This document shows, in pieces, positions 1-12,094 of a stretch of DNA of 64,000 nt. Position 1 is the first letter of the stretch. Each line of letters opens with the position of its first letter. A program made the position numbers and the translations under genes. Source of the stretch: Welwitschia mirabilis (taxonomy: Eukaryota; Gnetophyta; Gnetopsida; Welwitschiales); contig JBOZIK010000001.1 in the NCBI GenBank assembly GCA_051453625.1, positions 182,431,464 to 182,495,463 of the forward strand. Direction: 5' to 3'. Below the pieces are notes generated by a model, which saw only the letters and a program-made list of their open reading frames with translations, did not search any database and was not told the DNA's origin.

Positions 1-3000
1 TCACCACTAAAGTTATCAGAATTTGAGAAATCCATGGTATTTTTTTCTTTATGTGATTACTCCCCATCGTTAAAGAAAATAAAGGCTTCTTTCACCATGA
101 AAACAGGATCATCTTGTATCATATTTGGGCCTATACATTTGTCATAGTTTTCTTCTAATGCTTTCCCATGCATAATCCACCTTATGTATGTAAGATCCAT
201 GCATTTGCATAAAATATGCTCAAAAACCATATTTGATTGTTAATAACAGGTGTTGCAGCATTTCACACATGGATAAAGTATTCCTTAAGAACTAAATGAA
301 TTGTTAATTGCAAAATCTATGAATGTATTTACACCATTCTCATACTCCTTACATGTCCTATACATAATAATATTAGACAAATAAGTACATAATATTGATG
401 AAGTTATAGAAATAAATTTAAATGTAATTAGAAATGTAATAACTATTCATAAACATCCAGCTCTTATCCCTTGCATAAATGGATTTATTAGATGATGATG
501 ATGGATATGATGATGCCATTTGATGTATTCTTATAATAGTCTCAATACAAGGTAAATTATCATAGATGAACATCACAAATGAATCCTTCTTTGCATCTTA
601 ATAAAGACATTATAAGGAAAGAGAAAAATCCATTATAGTTATATGAGAATCCAAATAATGTAATGGAAAGACAAATGTTGCAAATGCTAAATTAATCATG
701 GGTAACCTTAATCTAAGATTAGTTTGATAACACTTCTACACATGCATGCATACATGACATGTGAACACAAGCATACATGTAGATGTGCAGATGCATACAC
801 AATGCATAAAGTACTCAGAAGCAATGTAGTTCAGTTGAGCTTTAGTAATGATCTTCATAATGTATAGGATGTTATGTATAGAATTATAATATTTGCATGT
901 ACAATGCATAAAGAACTCTAAAGTAGTCAAGTATTAATATGCTTAACAACTTTAGTGGTTTGAACTCTAGATGAATCTACTACCTCGATGGCATTTACTA
1001 TACATGACCTATTTTTCATCAAGTTATTTAGTAGCATTAGTACATATGAAGAGCTGAAAGCCATTGCTATTAGGTTTGTTATTTTCCATTGAGAGAATGT
1101 TGGTCCTAGTGTACTTCTTGATAAGGTTTTTATCTGGGAATTTGGCTTTGTAAATGGAATCTTCACCAATCTCATTTCGATAAACCATCTCCTACACTCT
1201 CACTCATTCATTTTAACCCTAACTTAGCTATTATATTTTAGGAATCTAAGTTACCATTAAAGAACCTGCATTTGGAATGCCATATATAAGTACACAATGC
1301 TTATTAATTTTTCTATCTCTTCTAATATAAATTTAATAAAGATGCATTAATAAATGGAAGAGTAGACAAGATTAAAAGGAGAGCGATTTTTGATGCTTAA
1401 AGAACCTTTCCAATATTTCCTTCTATTTTCACCTGAACTTAACCAATGCAAATGAGAGGGAGGGAAGTATATTTTTTCATGCTATGTAGGATCTAAATGT
1501 ATGCTTTCAACCTAGAAAAAAGGATACAAATATTTTTTGCAATGTTCTTAATCTTCTTCTCTTGTTATGAGTCAAAAATGCAAAGCCTGCAAGCTCAAAA
1601 GGAGAAGAAATTAGGTGGGAAAAAGTGACTTTTAAGGTTAGGTGAAAAAAAGGAGTTAGGTAAGATAAAAAGAAGAAGAAATTAAGTAAAAGCATGTTAA
1701 CAAAGGGAGAAGAAGAGGAAGAAAGGAGTACTTTTTATTTTTCATATAGGTATCTAGGTGGTCCACTAGTTAATCTCACCTACAAGAAACCAGACTATCA
1801 ATCCATTTAGCTAGTTGTCACTCTAGTTATCATAATAAATGAGGAATATATTTCTACTTGACACTAAAATGTCATAAAGTTTGTGTCATCTAAAGATGTT
1901 GAGCATAAAAACTACCTATTGCTATGTATTTAACCTCCATAGTGAGCAAAGAAATGGAACTTCACTTCTTTCTATCTAGGCTACAAGGCCATTATCTAAA
2001 AAGTAGCGTATTGTGCCTGTTCTCTTTCTATATTCTGCATCATTATTCCATAGTGTTCCTAGCAAATCTAATTATTTATTTAGAATAATAAGATGTAATT
2101 ATTTTGGATTTTATTAGTATCTCATGTAGACACATGAACTAAATATAATACCAGGTTTGATTGATTTTAAACAAAGAGGAATCCTTGTGTGGAATTTTAG
2201 ATGTGTATCTTTACATTGTTCGTCTTTAGAAAAGTTTAGTATATGATCCCATAGGAGCATAAGAAAGTTTTGAATTCTTAAGAATAAACTGCTTACCCAA
2301 ATTAGATGCATACTTAACTATTAAAAATACCATCATTATATTATTTGACTTACAGATAGAGAGAAATATTCAACTCAGGAGTCATATCATTCCAAACTCT
2401 TTCTATATCAGATTAGCAAAATTTAAAGGAAAAGTGTTATTTGGAGGATGTATTAGAGGGATGTTGTTTGGGTTTAGTTCATCATAAAATTAATTTTGGA
2501 AGTGTGAAAAGCCATCCCACTAAATTTAAAGTGGTACTCCCTCCTTCTAAGCCATGTCTAGAGGTAGGACACAACTCTATCATCCTTCAGAAATCAAAAT
2601 AGTTTATAATTAAGACATGAAATGCCCTAAGATAAAATTAGGTAATAAGCTTTCTAATGCCTTTCATGACCTAATAAAACCCACAAAGGCATATTATGCT
2701 TAAAACATTTTGTTATGAATTTATAACACTTAATATAAGATGCAACTCCACTTTGAAAGTTTATCCAACATGCATGAAGATGACTCAATAAAGGAGGAAG
2801 ATGTAAAGAAAATATGAAAACATGAAAATGAATTAGGTTGGGATTTAATGTTGTTCAATCTCTTTTTAGATGATGTCCATAGGGTGCATAGGACCTGTTT
2901 TCCATAGATTAGAAGAGTATACAATGATTAAATTCTTCACATAAAGGAAAGAATGCATACTATGGAGAGTTCATTATGAGGAGTTAATGTATAGAAAAGT

Positions 3001-4700
3001 TGCATCAGCCATATCTATGTTACATCTTTTATGGAAATGTTGTGAATGTATTATGTAGAACTAACTTTAGGTGACTAACTTAATAGGATATAAACCCTTC
3101 CTATAGTTCCAGTCGAACATTATGCTTTTATCCTGTATGTTAATTGAAATTCTTTCTCTTTTATTTTTCATATCTTTATTAAACTTTAACATTATATCGA
3201 ATGAACAAGTAATTGCCATGAGGATTGTATTTTGTACTAGCTGGTATTTTCATCATCTTAACTTATATTGGTTTCAACATGCTTCTGTCTGTTTCCATGG
3301 TGGCAAGTTCTTTTATAACTCTTTTTGAAACAAATTAAGGCTAGTAATCAAAATATACTATGATATTCAAGTAATTGGAAGTTAGTCTAATCATCTATAT
3401 GATTTAATTTATCAGTGAAGTTATTAATAATTGAAATATGTCATGATTTCCAAGTAATTAAAAGTTAGTCTAATCATGTGTATGGTTTAATTTATTACTT
3501 AGTCTAATCATGTGTATGGTTTAATTTATTACTTAGCTTTATAATTGAAACTTATCTAATCACCTCAATGATTTATTTACTTCATTTTATCATCTGACTG
3601 AGAGTCCTACATTATTTAACTTGTTTCATAGCTTATGATAGGATATTTAGAATTTCTATTGTTGTAGGCTGTGCTAACCCTAGAAGTGCCACATATATGT
3701 TATTTTAGAGAATGTTTTCTAGGATTTAATTTGGATTCCTTATAGCTTGAAAATAATGCAGAAATAGAATAACATCCCAATGCTGAACAGAATCTCTTTA
3801 TGACCATTACCATCACCACAAAATATCAATACTTCCCCCTCACCCACCAAAAAAAAAAAAACAAAAACAAATTAAAAAATAAAAAAGGGAGTGGAGTGGG
3901 TTATTATCTTAGAAAAACATTACTCTAACTTTCTATTCTTGAAATCTAAGGTACATGCATTTAACACATCACTTTCAATTAACTAATCTTCTATCATTCA
4001 TCTCATTCAAACATGATAAAACTCAAGGAAACATTATAACTACCATTTTTCATTCATTAATTAAGCAAAAACATAGTTATGATGTCTCCTTAGAGACATT
4101 CTAATGATAAAGCAATACCCTCGTAACTTTGTGGTTTTGAATTTGATTTTTTAAATAGGTAGAAAAACAAAAATAATTTATGATACCAAATAAAATACTA
4201 CTCCTTTTCTTAATTTATTCAACACCCATTTTAATCTTATTTGGTCTTGAAAAGTCACTTCAAAAAATAATTATATATGGAAAAATGTAAGAGAAAAGAC
4301 CTAACATGGAACAAGTATAGAAAAGGACAAATGTTTAAACAAAATGAAATTAAATCTTCAAAAATTATATGCAACATCTTCATGAGATGACAAAACTACT
4401 CGTCAATGTCAGTGATCAATATTTAAGTTTAAGAAAAACACCTTTAGAGGAGAGAATTATAATTACAAGTGAGACCACAAGACCATAAAAAGCCACACAA
4501 AAATTAGGAACTTAATTAATAACAAATGAGATAATGTGCAAACATAGCTCTGGCTACATATTCAAATTGTTATTAAGACAGGTTTTGGAAAGTAGACAAT
4601 AGTATAATAGCCTAAATTTTAGATATGAATTATATAATATTCAATAAAAAAAGCATTTTCACCTAGCATTGGATTTAATGTTTGATTGACTATAACATAA
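1..4700. other. AT-rich stretch, no recognisable gene
   Basis: I read both strands and found no domain, splice-supported exon chain, RNA gene or transposon protein here. Open frames are under 90 codons, none resembles a family I know, and stops are dense in all frames. Purine-rich stretches (about 1,560-1,730) and an A-rich tract after 3,845 are low complexity. This may be older, more decayed repeat DNA or plain intergenic sequence; the sequence alone does not decide. Confidence 0.6.
3356..3532. repeat. Local tandem repeats (about 60-bp and 34-bp units)
   Basis: A unit of about 60 bp at 3,356-3,415 recurs with changes at 3,438-3,498; both contain the core TTAGTCTAATCAT. The last 34 bp of the second copy (3,465-3,498) are then repeated perfectly at 3,499-3,532. 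The perfect 34-bp step must be younger than the diverged 60-bp step. No function is implied; replication slippage explains it. Confidence 0.75.
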
Positions 4701-4709
4701 ATCTGACCT

Positions 4710-4900
4710 TTATATATTGATAGATATGTATCACAAGTCTTAGAGAGGTATGAATAGGGGGGACATGTGAATGTATTTTCATGATAATAAACTAGAAAAT
4801 TTTGTGAAAGTTAACTCATATAAAAAGAAATAGTATTTCTAATTTAAATAAACACCTTAAAGTTTATATAACCAATGTTAGTCAAATCAGTTAAAAGAAA
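4710..4900 (-). repeat. Possible end of a copia-type LTR
   Basis: Read on the minus strand, 4,735-4,765 has the C-run, TATTCA and CTCTAAGACTTG order common at the 3' end of Ty1/copia LTRs, and it resembles the matching part of the E2 LTR at about 19,323-19,440. A weak initiator-Met-like primer site follows at about 4,722-4,740. It could be the missing outer end of the E2 3' LTR or part of an unrelated copia element. Decay makes either reading uncertain. Confidence 0.3.
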
Positions 4901-5857
4901 AATTGTGTTTCTAATTTATTCAAATAAAACTTTGTTCAAATGTACCTTTTGTGAATCTCATCCATTCCAAGTTCCTGCAAATATTGATGTATTCGCTCAA
5001 GAAAAATATCAAAATACACTAAGAATTGGGATAATTGAAGATCATATTTTGCTTTTTATATTCCCTTCTATGAATCTCATACATCGATGGAAGATCAGAG
5101 TTTGAGAATTGGGACAATTGAAGGTGCAAGGTAGCAATTAAAAGAAGGTGTAATAGAGGGATAATGTGGAGGTGGAAGTGACACTAAGAGCATCACTAAG
5201 AAGAGAAAAAAAGAAAATCAAGGGATATAAACATCGTCTAGTGTTTCACTATTACATTATTCAAAATGCTATGCTTGAAATTATGGATTAATGGAGGATG
5301 GATGTTATAGGAACTGAGGAAGCATAAAGTTAAATGATGTTGTTTCAACGAATGTAATGCACCTATTACAAATGCTTAGTTCTACACAATTCAATGATGT
5401 TTTAAGATCTAAGGAATTATTTTTCCTTCTTTGATAATGTTATTGACCATCGATTCTAAACTAATAGTGTATACATTGCTCTAGCTATGCATTATGAAAT
5501 TAACCATCAATTCTAACACTGAGTGATTTATCTGCCTGTAGATAAATTATTGAAATACTGTGTACTATTCATAGCCCTTAATTTAAGTTTTCTTATTTAC
5601 CTTTGTCATGAAACACTTCTTAACCTAACAAATTAGAGGTTTTGTAGCATTGTGCTAATGTGCTAAGGAATAGATGCTTAAGAATTGCCTCCCAAACAAG
5701 ACGCCCAAATTGTCCATAGAGATTTGGAAGGAGATTCATTGAAGCACTTGACTTATACATTTTTTATGGCACTAAAGAAAGAAATGTTTTATATTAAGGG
5801 AACATGAAAAGTAAAGGGAACATATACCTTCAGATCAATAGTTGAATTAATAGGAAG
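4901..5857. other. Unassigned spacer left of the minisatellite
   Basis: No coding domain is visible. An imperfect internal duplication of about 80 bp (about 4,808-4,880 against 4,881-4,945) continues from the LTR-like sequence on the left. If the CACTA-like terminus at 6,540 belongs to a non-autonomous element, part of this stretch may lie inside it, but I could not find a convincing left end. Confidence 0.4.
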
Positions 5858-6185
5858 TGGAGTGGCAAGGCATGCCAGTAAAGAGAAGCAATGGGAAAGC
5901 AGAGCAGCAAGGTGAGTGAGCAAAGAGCAGCAATGGAAAAGAAAAGTGACAAGGTGCATGAGCAGAGAGCAGCAATGAGAAAACAGAGCAGCAAGGCACA
6001 CAAGCAGAAATAAGTAATAGGAAAGCAAAACGGCAAGGCATGTGAGTAAGAAGCAGCAACAGAAAAGTAGAGCGGTAAGGTGAATAAGCTAAGAGCAGCA
6101 ATGGAAAAGCAGAGCAACAAGGTGTACGAGTAGAGAGCAGCAATGGGAAAGTGGAGCAACAAGCTAAGACATGAGTAGAGCAGAA
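5858..6185. repeat. 42-bp minisatellite, about 7.5 copies
   Basis: Units of 42 bp built on AGAGCAGCAATGGGAAAGCA follow each other from 5,880, with a partial unit before. The copies differ by about 15-30 percent but keep their length; only the last is a few bases longer. Because 42 is a multiple of three, a frame that is open in one unit stays open through all. This produces three overlapping minus-strand ORFs of 79-118 codons with a 14-residue periodic, Leu/Cys/Ala-rich hydrophobic sequence. I treat these as by-products of the repeat. The array is visibly richer in G and C than its surroundings and may lie inside the CACTA-like element that ends at 6,540. Confidence 0.85.
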
Positions 6186-6239
6186 AATGAAATTTGCATG
6201 CAATAAGGTGTTTTATTAGTAATGCACATGTAGTATCTT

Positions 6240-6540
6240 TTTAATGTTTAATGATCTCAGCTTTGATGGTTTTATCATATTAAATGCCTTAAAAGTCCCC
6301 CACCTTTTACGACGTTTATTTGGTTAAGCACCATAAAAGACCATAAAGATTTAAGTCGTTTATTTATAAATGCCTTAAAAACATTTAAATGTGGGCTTTT
6401 GCTGCATGTATTTAGGAAACACCTTAAAAATTTATTTCTTTCTGTTTCCAAGGCATTTATTAAAATAAACGCTTGAAAAGACCCTATAATAATGATGTTC
6501 ATTTAAATAAATGCCTTAAAAGGTACTATTTCTTATAGTG
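6240..6540. mobile_element. CACTA (En/Spm)-like terminus with subterminal repeats
   Basis: The right edge reads, on the minus strand, CACTATAAGAAATAGTACC, close to the CACTACAAGAAA-type terminal inverted repeat of plant CACTA transposons. The adjoining 300 bp contain repeated short motifs in both orientations: AAATGCCTTAAAA at about 6,281, 6,369 and 6,509, and AAGGCATTTATT at about 6,451. Such subterminal repeats are typical of the family, where they bind transposase. No transposase is visible, so it would be non-autonomous. The left terminus was not found (a weak candidate near 5,194), and no 3-bp target duplication could be verified. It abuts the outer-truncated copia LTR that starts at about 6,541. 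Confidence 0.5.
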
Positions 6541-7663
6541 TCACTATGAAGCACTCTCTAACCCTCAACATAATAATGGTTTTCATAAGTACACCATAAA
6601 CCTTTATAACAATGAGAACATCCTCATAAGATAACACTCTCTTCCTTGCAAGGAAATAATGGTTTTCTAGCTGAGCAATGACCTTATATTTGAAAAGTGT
6701 TTAAAAGAACAATAAACAATGCATACATCTATTAAATTTACCTTACAAAGTATTTGATATTTCAAGAAATAGATTGTAGAATAGTACTTAACTATAATAT
6801 AATCCTCAATGAAATAACCAAAAATTCAATACAATAATAATCTTGAACATTCTTTGATGAAGAGTTAAGATCCTTAAAGTTATTGTTGGCATCATAAGTA
6901 TGAATGAGGAAGCTAATTACAATGAAGATCCAAATCTAAGAGATGAAATAATACTAGCTCCTTACTATTGAATTTTTTAATTTCTTTAAAAGAGGTCCCC
7001 TTTACTCATGATTTTAAGATCTATAAGTTTGATTGATTCAATAAAGTATAAAAGTTTTTCTTTTATTTTTAACGTTGATGCTTTATAATGATGAGGAAGA
7101 TTTAGTGATTTGAGCTTGAAAGGTAGCCATTTAATTTTGTAATCACCATGTAGTGGATAGTTAACATCTATGCTTTAAGCATATAACTTTATTTTTAATT
7201 GATATGAACTTTGATATAAGATGTATAGAATTTATAGAATCTTCATTCTAGATGTTTTCACTTTTGAAAAAGTCATAAGTTGACTTGCCTAGATTCTGAT
7301 AACTTTTTCATTCTATTATCCTTGGATCCTTGTGATTATAAACCTATGATGTATAAGTTCATTCCTTACCTAAAACATAAAATATTAGTCAAAATAAATT
7401 ATCTCTTTTACTTTTTCTATCTTAGTACATTTGAGACATATTTACTTTTCTAGACATCTTCAGTTAAGACATCTCCAATTTCTTAGACATCTTCAAACAT
7501 TTAATTTTGCAGTTTAGCATTTGATCCTTTTTGTGAGATATTTCCTTTGAAGATACACCATTATCTAGTATATTTCAAGATCTAATTTACTTGTAATAAC
7601 CTAATCGACATAATGATACAAAATGTTTAAAAAGTAAAATCATTAAAATTAAATTTCCAACCA
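6541..7663 (-). repeat. E2 3' LTR (outer end missing)
   Basis: Aligns over its length with 19,558-20,675: both share, for example, the stretch ending ACTAGCTCCTTA (about 6,953 and 19,978) and a cluster of AGACATCTTC motifs (7,450-7,490; 20,460-20,510). On the minus strand it starts TGGTTGGAAATT, matching TGTTAGAAAATT of the partner. The partner extends about 235 bp further to its primer site, while this copy stops where CACTA-like sequence begins, so its outer end was lost or displaced. Confidence 0.85.
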
Positions 7664-7676
7664 TCTCCTCCTTTTT
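7664..7676 (-). promoter_or_regulatory. E2 polypurine tract
   Basis: On the minus strand AAAAAGGAGGAGA lies directly against the first base of the 3' LTR (TGG...). Position and composition fit the plus-strand primer of an LTR retrotransposon. Confidence 0.75.
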
Positions 7677-9640
7677 AATGATGTCCAAAACTTGGCAAAT
7701 CGCACTAGTGCAATTCAACTAATTAATTTAAATTAGACATTTTATTCTAAAGAAATGCATATGATAAATTTATTACAATAATCATGATATGTGATATTTG
7801 AATTTTAAAAAACTACATATATCTATATACACACATTACTTAAAGGACTAAAAGAAGATACATTTTACATTTAGTTAAGCAACTTTGAAAAATACACAAA
7901 AATGGATGATAAATTATTATATTCTTCATTCAAATATGTATGTGAAAACAATAAAGCACATAAAACATTTGATAATCTTAGCATTGCAATATACTTATGA
8001 AAACATGCCATTTTTAAAGCATGAAGTTTAAATTTATCAATCACTATATTATAACTAGTAGAAAGTGCGTTAACATCATGTGAAAATATTAAGATTACCA
8101 AATAAATAGAACATTAAACATTTAGAAGTGTACTAATGAAAGCAAAAGATAAGAGTGATAAATGCATTAAACATAAGAAATGATATAACAAGCATAATAT
8201 TAAAAAAAAATTAACAATATAAATGTGTGTCAAAAATATTAAGAGAGATCATCAATACAAATAATAACACTTTTGAATCTAATCCAAGATCTCATAGTTA
8301 AGAGCTCTAAGAGAGTGTCCTTAACTTGGAAGGCAAAGTATTCAATTGATCTGCCATTGATTTTCCATATACTTTTTCCCCCATTTTGGACATTAACAAA
8401 AGGCTCTAATCACTAAGATCTAAGTAATTCATGCACTATGCATGTGGCCTTCTTTGTCACTATCATCGCTATCACAAGTGATGGAGGTTTTCTTGGTCTA
8501 TAAAGATGATGACGTAGGTGGTGCTATGTGCCTTCTCTTAAAGGGGCACTATGATGTCTCACTAGGATCCTCAAAGACCTATCTTCTCATACATGATATG
8601 TTTGAGGAATGATAAATATCCTAAAGAAACTGTCATTAGTGACCTCTGTGAAGGTGGATGAAAGCTAAATAGATGAGAGTGGTTCTACCTAAATGAGATA
8701 TATATGTAAAGGTGGAGGTAATGATGGATGAACTAGAGGTGGAAAAGGTTCATGTGATGATGAAGAGGGTCTAGCTAATAATAGTGATTCTGTATAATGA
8801 TGTAATAAAATCTTATGATGAGGACAATAAAATATAATAAGTGGAGCATCTAAGCTCTTAGACTCTATCTCTTGTGGTACTAGCCTCTACTTAGAAGGAT
8901 CTAGATCCTATGGCTCCTCATGTACATGTGTCTTGATGTAACTCTAGTAATTCCCTTAAGCCTATGCCTTATCTTTGGAAGACTCCTATAAAAACTCATT
9001 ATCTATTGTATTGCTTGAATCATACCCTATGCCAAGTGGAATTGGTCTTACTTCTTTCTTAACATTTGATGCCTCCTCTGTGTCTTATCATGTGGAAGTT
9101 CTTATAAATTTCCAATCCTCTACCAGTGATTTTCCTTATCTTGTTATAAATCTATGTTATTTCATCCCTAGAAGATTTCTTCCAATCTTCCAAACCATTT
9201 TTTGAATAACCTTCAATCCCTTTTTTATGGTGGAAGAGGTATGAGTAGTAATAAAAAATGATCTCTACATCTATGGTCTGCTCTTGCTTATTCCCTTATC
9301 TAGTGTCATAATTGTTCTTCATTTCTCACTAAATTCTGCCATTGATTTCTTTTGATAAATGAGATTAACCTATGACACTAGGATATCTATAGTGTTAATA
9401 GTCAGGCTGATAAGACATATATGGCCTAAATTTTACTCCTTGTGAAATAAAGAGATGATATTTATACATAATACAAAATATAAACCTATTTAAAAACATA
9501 TGAGTAAGCAATAAATAATAAAGATCTACATGGATTTTCAATAGCTCTAGACACCTCCTCTAACTAGAATGTTGTAAAATGTTATAAAAATAAGAAATGA
9601 GACATCAGGAATCACAACTTTTTTATCAATATCCTAAACA
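7677..9640 (-). other. E2 3' internal region, no clear coding
   Basis: About 2 kb between the PPT and the possible 3' ORF. Stops are dense. One notable element is TCCAAAATGGGGGAAAAAGT (minus strand, 8,381-8,400), which resembles the purine tract following AATGTC in copia and Sirevirus elements and may be an extra or displaced PPT. The remainder could hold the eroded C-terminal part of a 3' ORF, but I could not identify it. Confidence 0.45.
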
Positions 9641-10105
9641 AAATTCATTCTATTATGTTCAAATAAAACATTACTTACTTAATGCTAAGACATGTTAATA
9701 ATTCTAGAACTAAATATCTCTCTAAATGAATTACTATCAAAACAAGAAATGTTGGTATCATCTATGCTAAGCAATAAATTGATAAAACTTAAAATAGTAT
9801 ACAAATTAGTATGTTTATCCCATGTCTAAAATGCATCAGTGTTATCATAAACTTCATGAATATTTGCATAACATTCTCTTATTACTAGATCAAGAATAGG
9901 CTGAACAAGTTAAATAATCATTTCACTAACAAGTAAAATAAGGTAAATCATTAGTTATTCTCTGTGAATCCTTTAGAAAACAAGAGTTTTCTCTACAATA
10001 ATGGATTTTCTTAACCATGTATTAAATTATCTTTCTACTACCTCATGATAAAGTTGAGGTTCATACTATGATCTGATTTATTCTATGAATTGTCCTTTAC
10101 CTCTA
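9640..10105 (-). pseudogene. E2 3' ORF remnant, Transposase_32-like (tentative)
   Basis: A minus-strand frame with few interruptions contains a segment around RECYANIHEVYDN. This resembles the R-E-F-Y-A-N signature of the plant 'putative transposon protein' domain (Transposase_32 type, from memory) often found in the 3' ORF of plant LTR elements. It is followed by a region where family members carry a short basic strand and a leucine-rich helix. In-frame stops are present. The function of this domain is not known to me. The assignment rests on one motif and its position downstream of gag; a decayed unrelated frame is the alternative. Confidence 0.35.
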
Positions 10106-10439
10106 GAAATTCTTGCTACCTTTTTTCATGTAATTTTTATGAAATAGAATCAGAAACTAATAAAATATCAACTAAAATATAAGAAAATATGAAAAAATAT
10201 GCATCTAGTCAAGTACAAACTCTATTCTTACCTGTTGTTAAGAATATCACAAATCTAAGATCTTTTTCTAGAGAAATTTAAGAATAATGAAGTATGAAAG
10301 TCATCTAAGAGAAACAGGTGTTAGAAAGACTTGAAAATGAGATTTGATGATTTCTTTATCTATTAAAAAGGGTTAAAATCCTAGTTTGTTATGTGTTTTT
10401 ATTTCCACAATGGTAAATTTTCTACAAACTTCAAAATGT

Positions 10440-10680
10440 CCTAAACACAAAAACTAGACATCTATAAATTTTAAGACATCTACTATTAAAACATTTCTAG
10501 TACACTTTCCTACTACCAAGACATCTACAAAAACTGAGACATATAATTTGAACAATTAAAATGATGTACACGTCTTTCTAAGACATCTAAAAAAATCAAT
10601 ATGTCTATACATTTTAAAACATCTTTACTAAAAATGTCTAAAAGACTAAAGACATCTATAATAAAATTTCCAAATTTTTT
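10440..10680. repeat. Cluster of AGACATCT-type motifs
   Basis: At least eight variants of AGACATCTA or AGACATATA occur within 240 bp. The same motif clusters in both E2 LTRs (about 7,435-7,490 and 20,460-20,510). The internal copy suggests an LTR-derived duplication or a motif that has spread within the family. Confidence 0.55.
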
Positions 10681-11599
10681 GAAAATAAATAACAACTATT
10701 TTAACCATTGTGATAATACTTCAAGAAGTTAAAAAACATATACATAATTTAACTTTAACTATACAATTACATCTAATCATAATCTCAACTCATAAGATAA
10801 ATGCAATGGAGTTGAGATGTTATAGATGTTAGCCACTTTAATTACCTAATTGGACAAGGTCTAATCTACAAGTTTCTACATTACTTGATATATCATTCAA
10901 TGCCTTGAGATTTTTCACTCTTACTAAAAACTTAATCATTGTTTCATTGGATTATAACATAATTATTGTGCCTTGATTATCCACTACTAATGTGATAAAC
11001 ATGCTTCTTCTTGGTCTTGATATTTGATTTATCTTTCAATATCTAAGGTTTCATTGGTCTATTCTACACAAAATGATATACCAGTCTATCATGCTTCTTG
11101 GCATTGTTAGTGTAGTACCTATCTTTAAATTTTATTGAACATCTATACTAATAATGATGTTTATAATGACAATAATATCAAATGATGTTATTTGAATATG
11201 ACAAGTTATCATACCTTAATTTGTAATTCCACCTTTTAAATAAAGGCACTAGAGTAGTAGTTGTTACCTTATTGTATCCTAACCCTTTCTTTTCTTTGAA
11301 TTTTTGCTTTGCTGAAGCATGATATTTAATATTTCCTTATCATATGTAAATTTTTCAACAATTTTCTTAGAATTTAAAAGTTTTTATCTTACATTCTCCA
11401 AAACACATGTTAGTCTATTAATCTTAGCTTTAAGGGATGAGTTTTTAGTGGATAATTTACTACAAGTATTCTTTTCCTATTCCTTTTCATTCTCACAAAT
11501 ATTAAACTATATTTTTATCTTTGCACATAGCTTTACAAATTAATAAACTCTTTAGAAATTAAATCATATTTTTTTGAATAATTATACCTGTGTCATCCT
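10681..11599. other. E2 internal, unassigned
   Basis: This lies directly downstream of the E2 gag zinc knuckle, where protease and integrase would be expected in an autonomous copia element. I searched the minus strand for the protease D-S/T-G and the integrase zinc-finger and DDE signatures and found none. Either pol was absent when the element inserted or it is too decayed to see. Confidence 0.5.
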
Positions 11600-12094
11600 T
11601 AATATCTGAATCATACCCACCTTCTTAATCATTGTTTTCATCTTGAGTGTGAGATATAATCATGCAAGAAGGATGTATTTTCTTATTAATCTAATGCTTA
11701 TTGTTTTAAGCCTAATTCTCTTTATTCCATCCAATAAGGAATGATTTCTTTTTTGGACTCCTCCTTTTGTTCATATTTCTATAATTTGTTAACACTAAGG
11801 CATTTCCAGGAAATATGTCCTCTACCTCCACATACCCAACATTCTATTTTGGAAACATTTGATAAAAAAGAATTCTTAGATGATTAACCTTTACTCTTAT
11901 CTTTTTCTTGGAATTTAGATGATCTTTTTAGCTTATCTCTTTTGTTATACTTACATAAAAGTAGTCTTTTTACTCTTTGCATGATGAAGGCTAGTTCTTC
12001 ATCTTCATCATCAGAATCATCTTTTTCATGATCTTATTTTGATTTTTGCTTTAGATTATCTTAAGTGCAATAAATTTATCTTTTAAGGCTCTAT
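11600..12094 (-). pseudogene. E2 gag, C-terminal half with zinc knuckle
   Basis: On the minus strand an acidic stretch (DSDDEDEELAFIMQRVKR) is followed by a basic linker and an intact CCHC zinc knuckle, CWVCGGRGHISWKC (11,800-11,841), the RNA-binding motif of retrotransposon nucleocapsid. This order is characteristic of Ty1/copia gag. The frame is cut at 12,094 by insertion of E1 and resumes at 18,617. A few stops fit C-to-T decay of glutamine codons. Confidence 0.85.

Noticed and set aside
927-1175. 82-codon minus-strand ORF with a fairly protein-like sequence
   Set aside because: No family recognised, no neighbouring exon, length expected by chance; not enough to call a gene.
2533-2560. 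TACTCCCTCCTTCT resembles a Stowaway MITE terminus
   Set aside because: No inverted partner (GGAGGGAGTA-like) within the following several hundred bases.
5194-5215. CACTAAGAAGAGAAAA as left end of the CACTA-like element
   Set aside because: Needs a 2-bp deletion, the flanking triplets (CAT and TCA) differ, and no subterminal repeats adjoin it.
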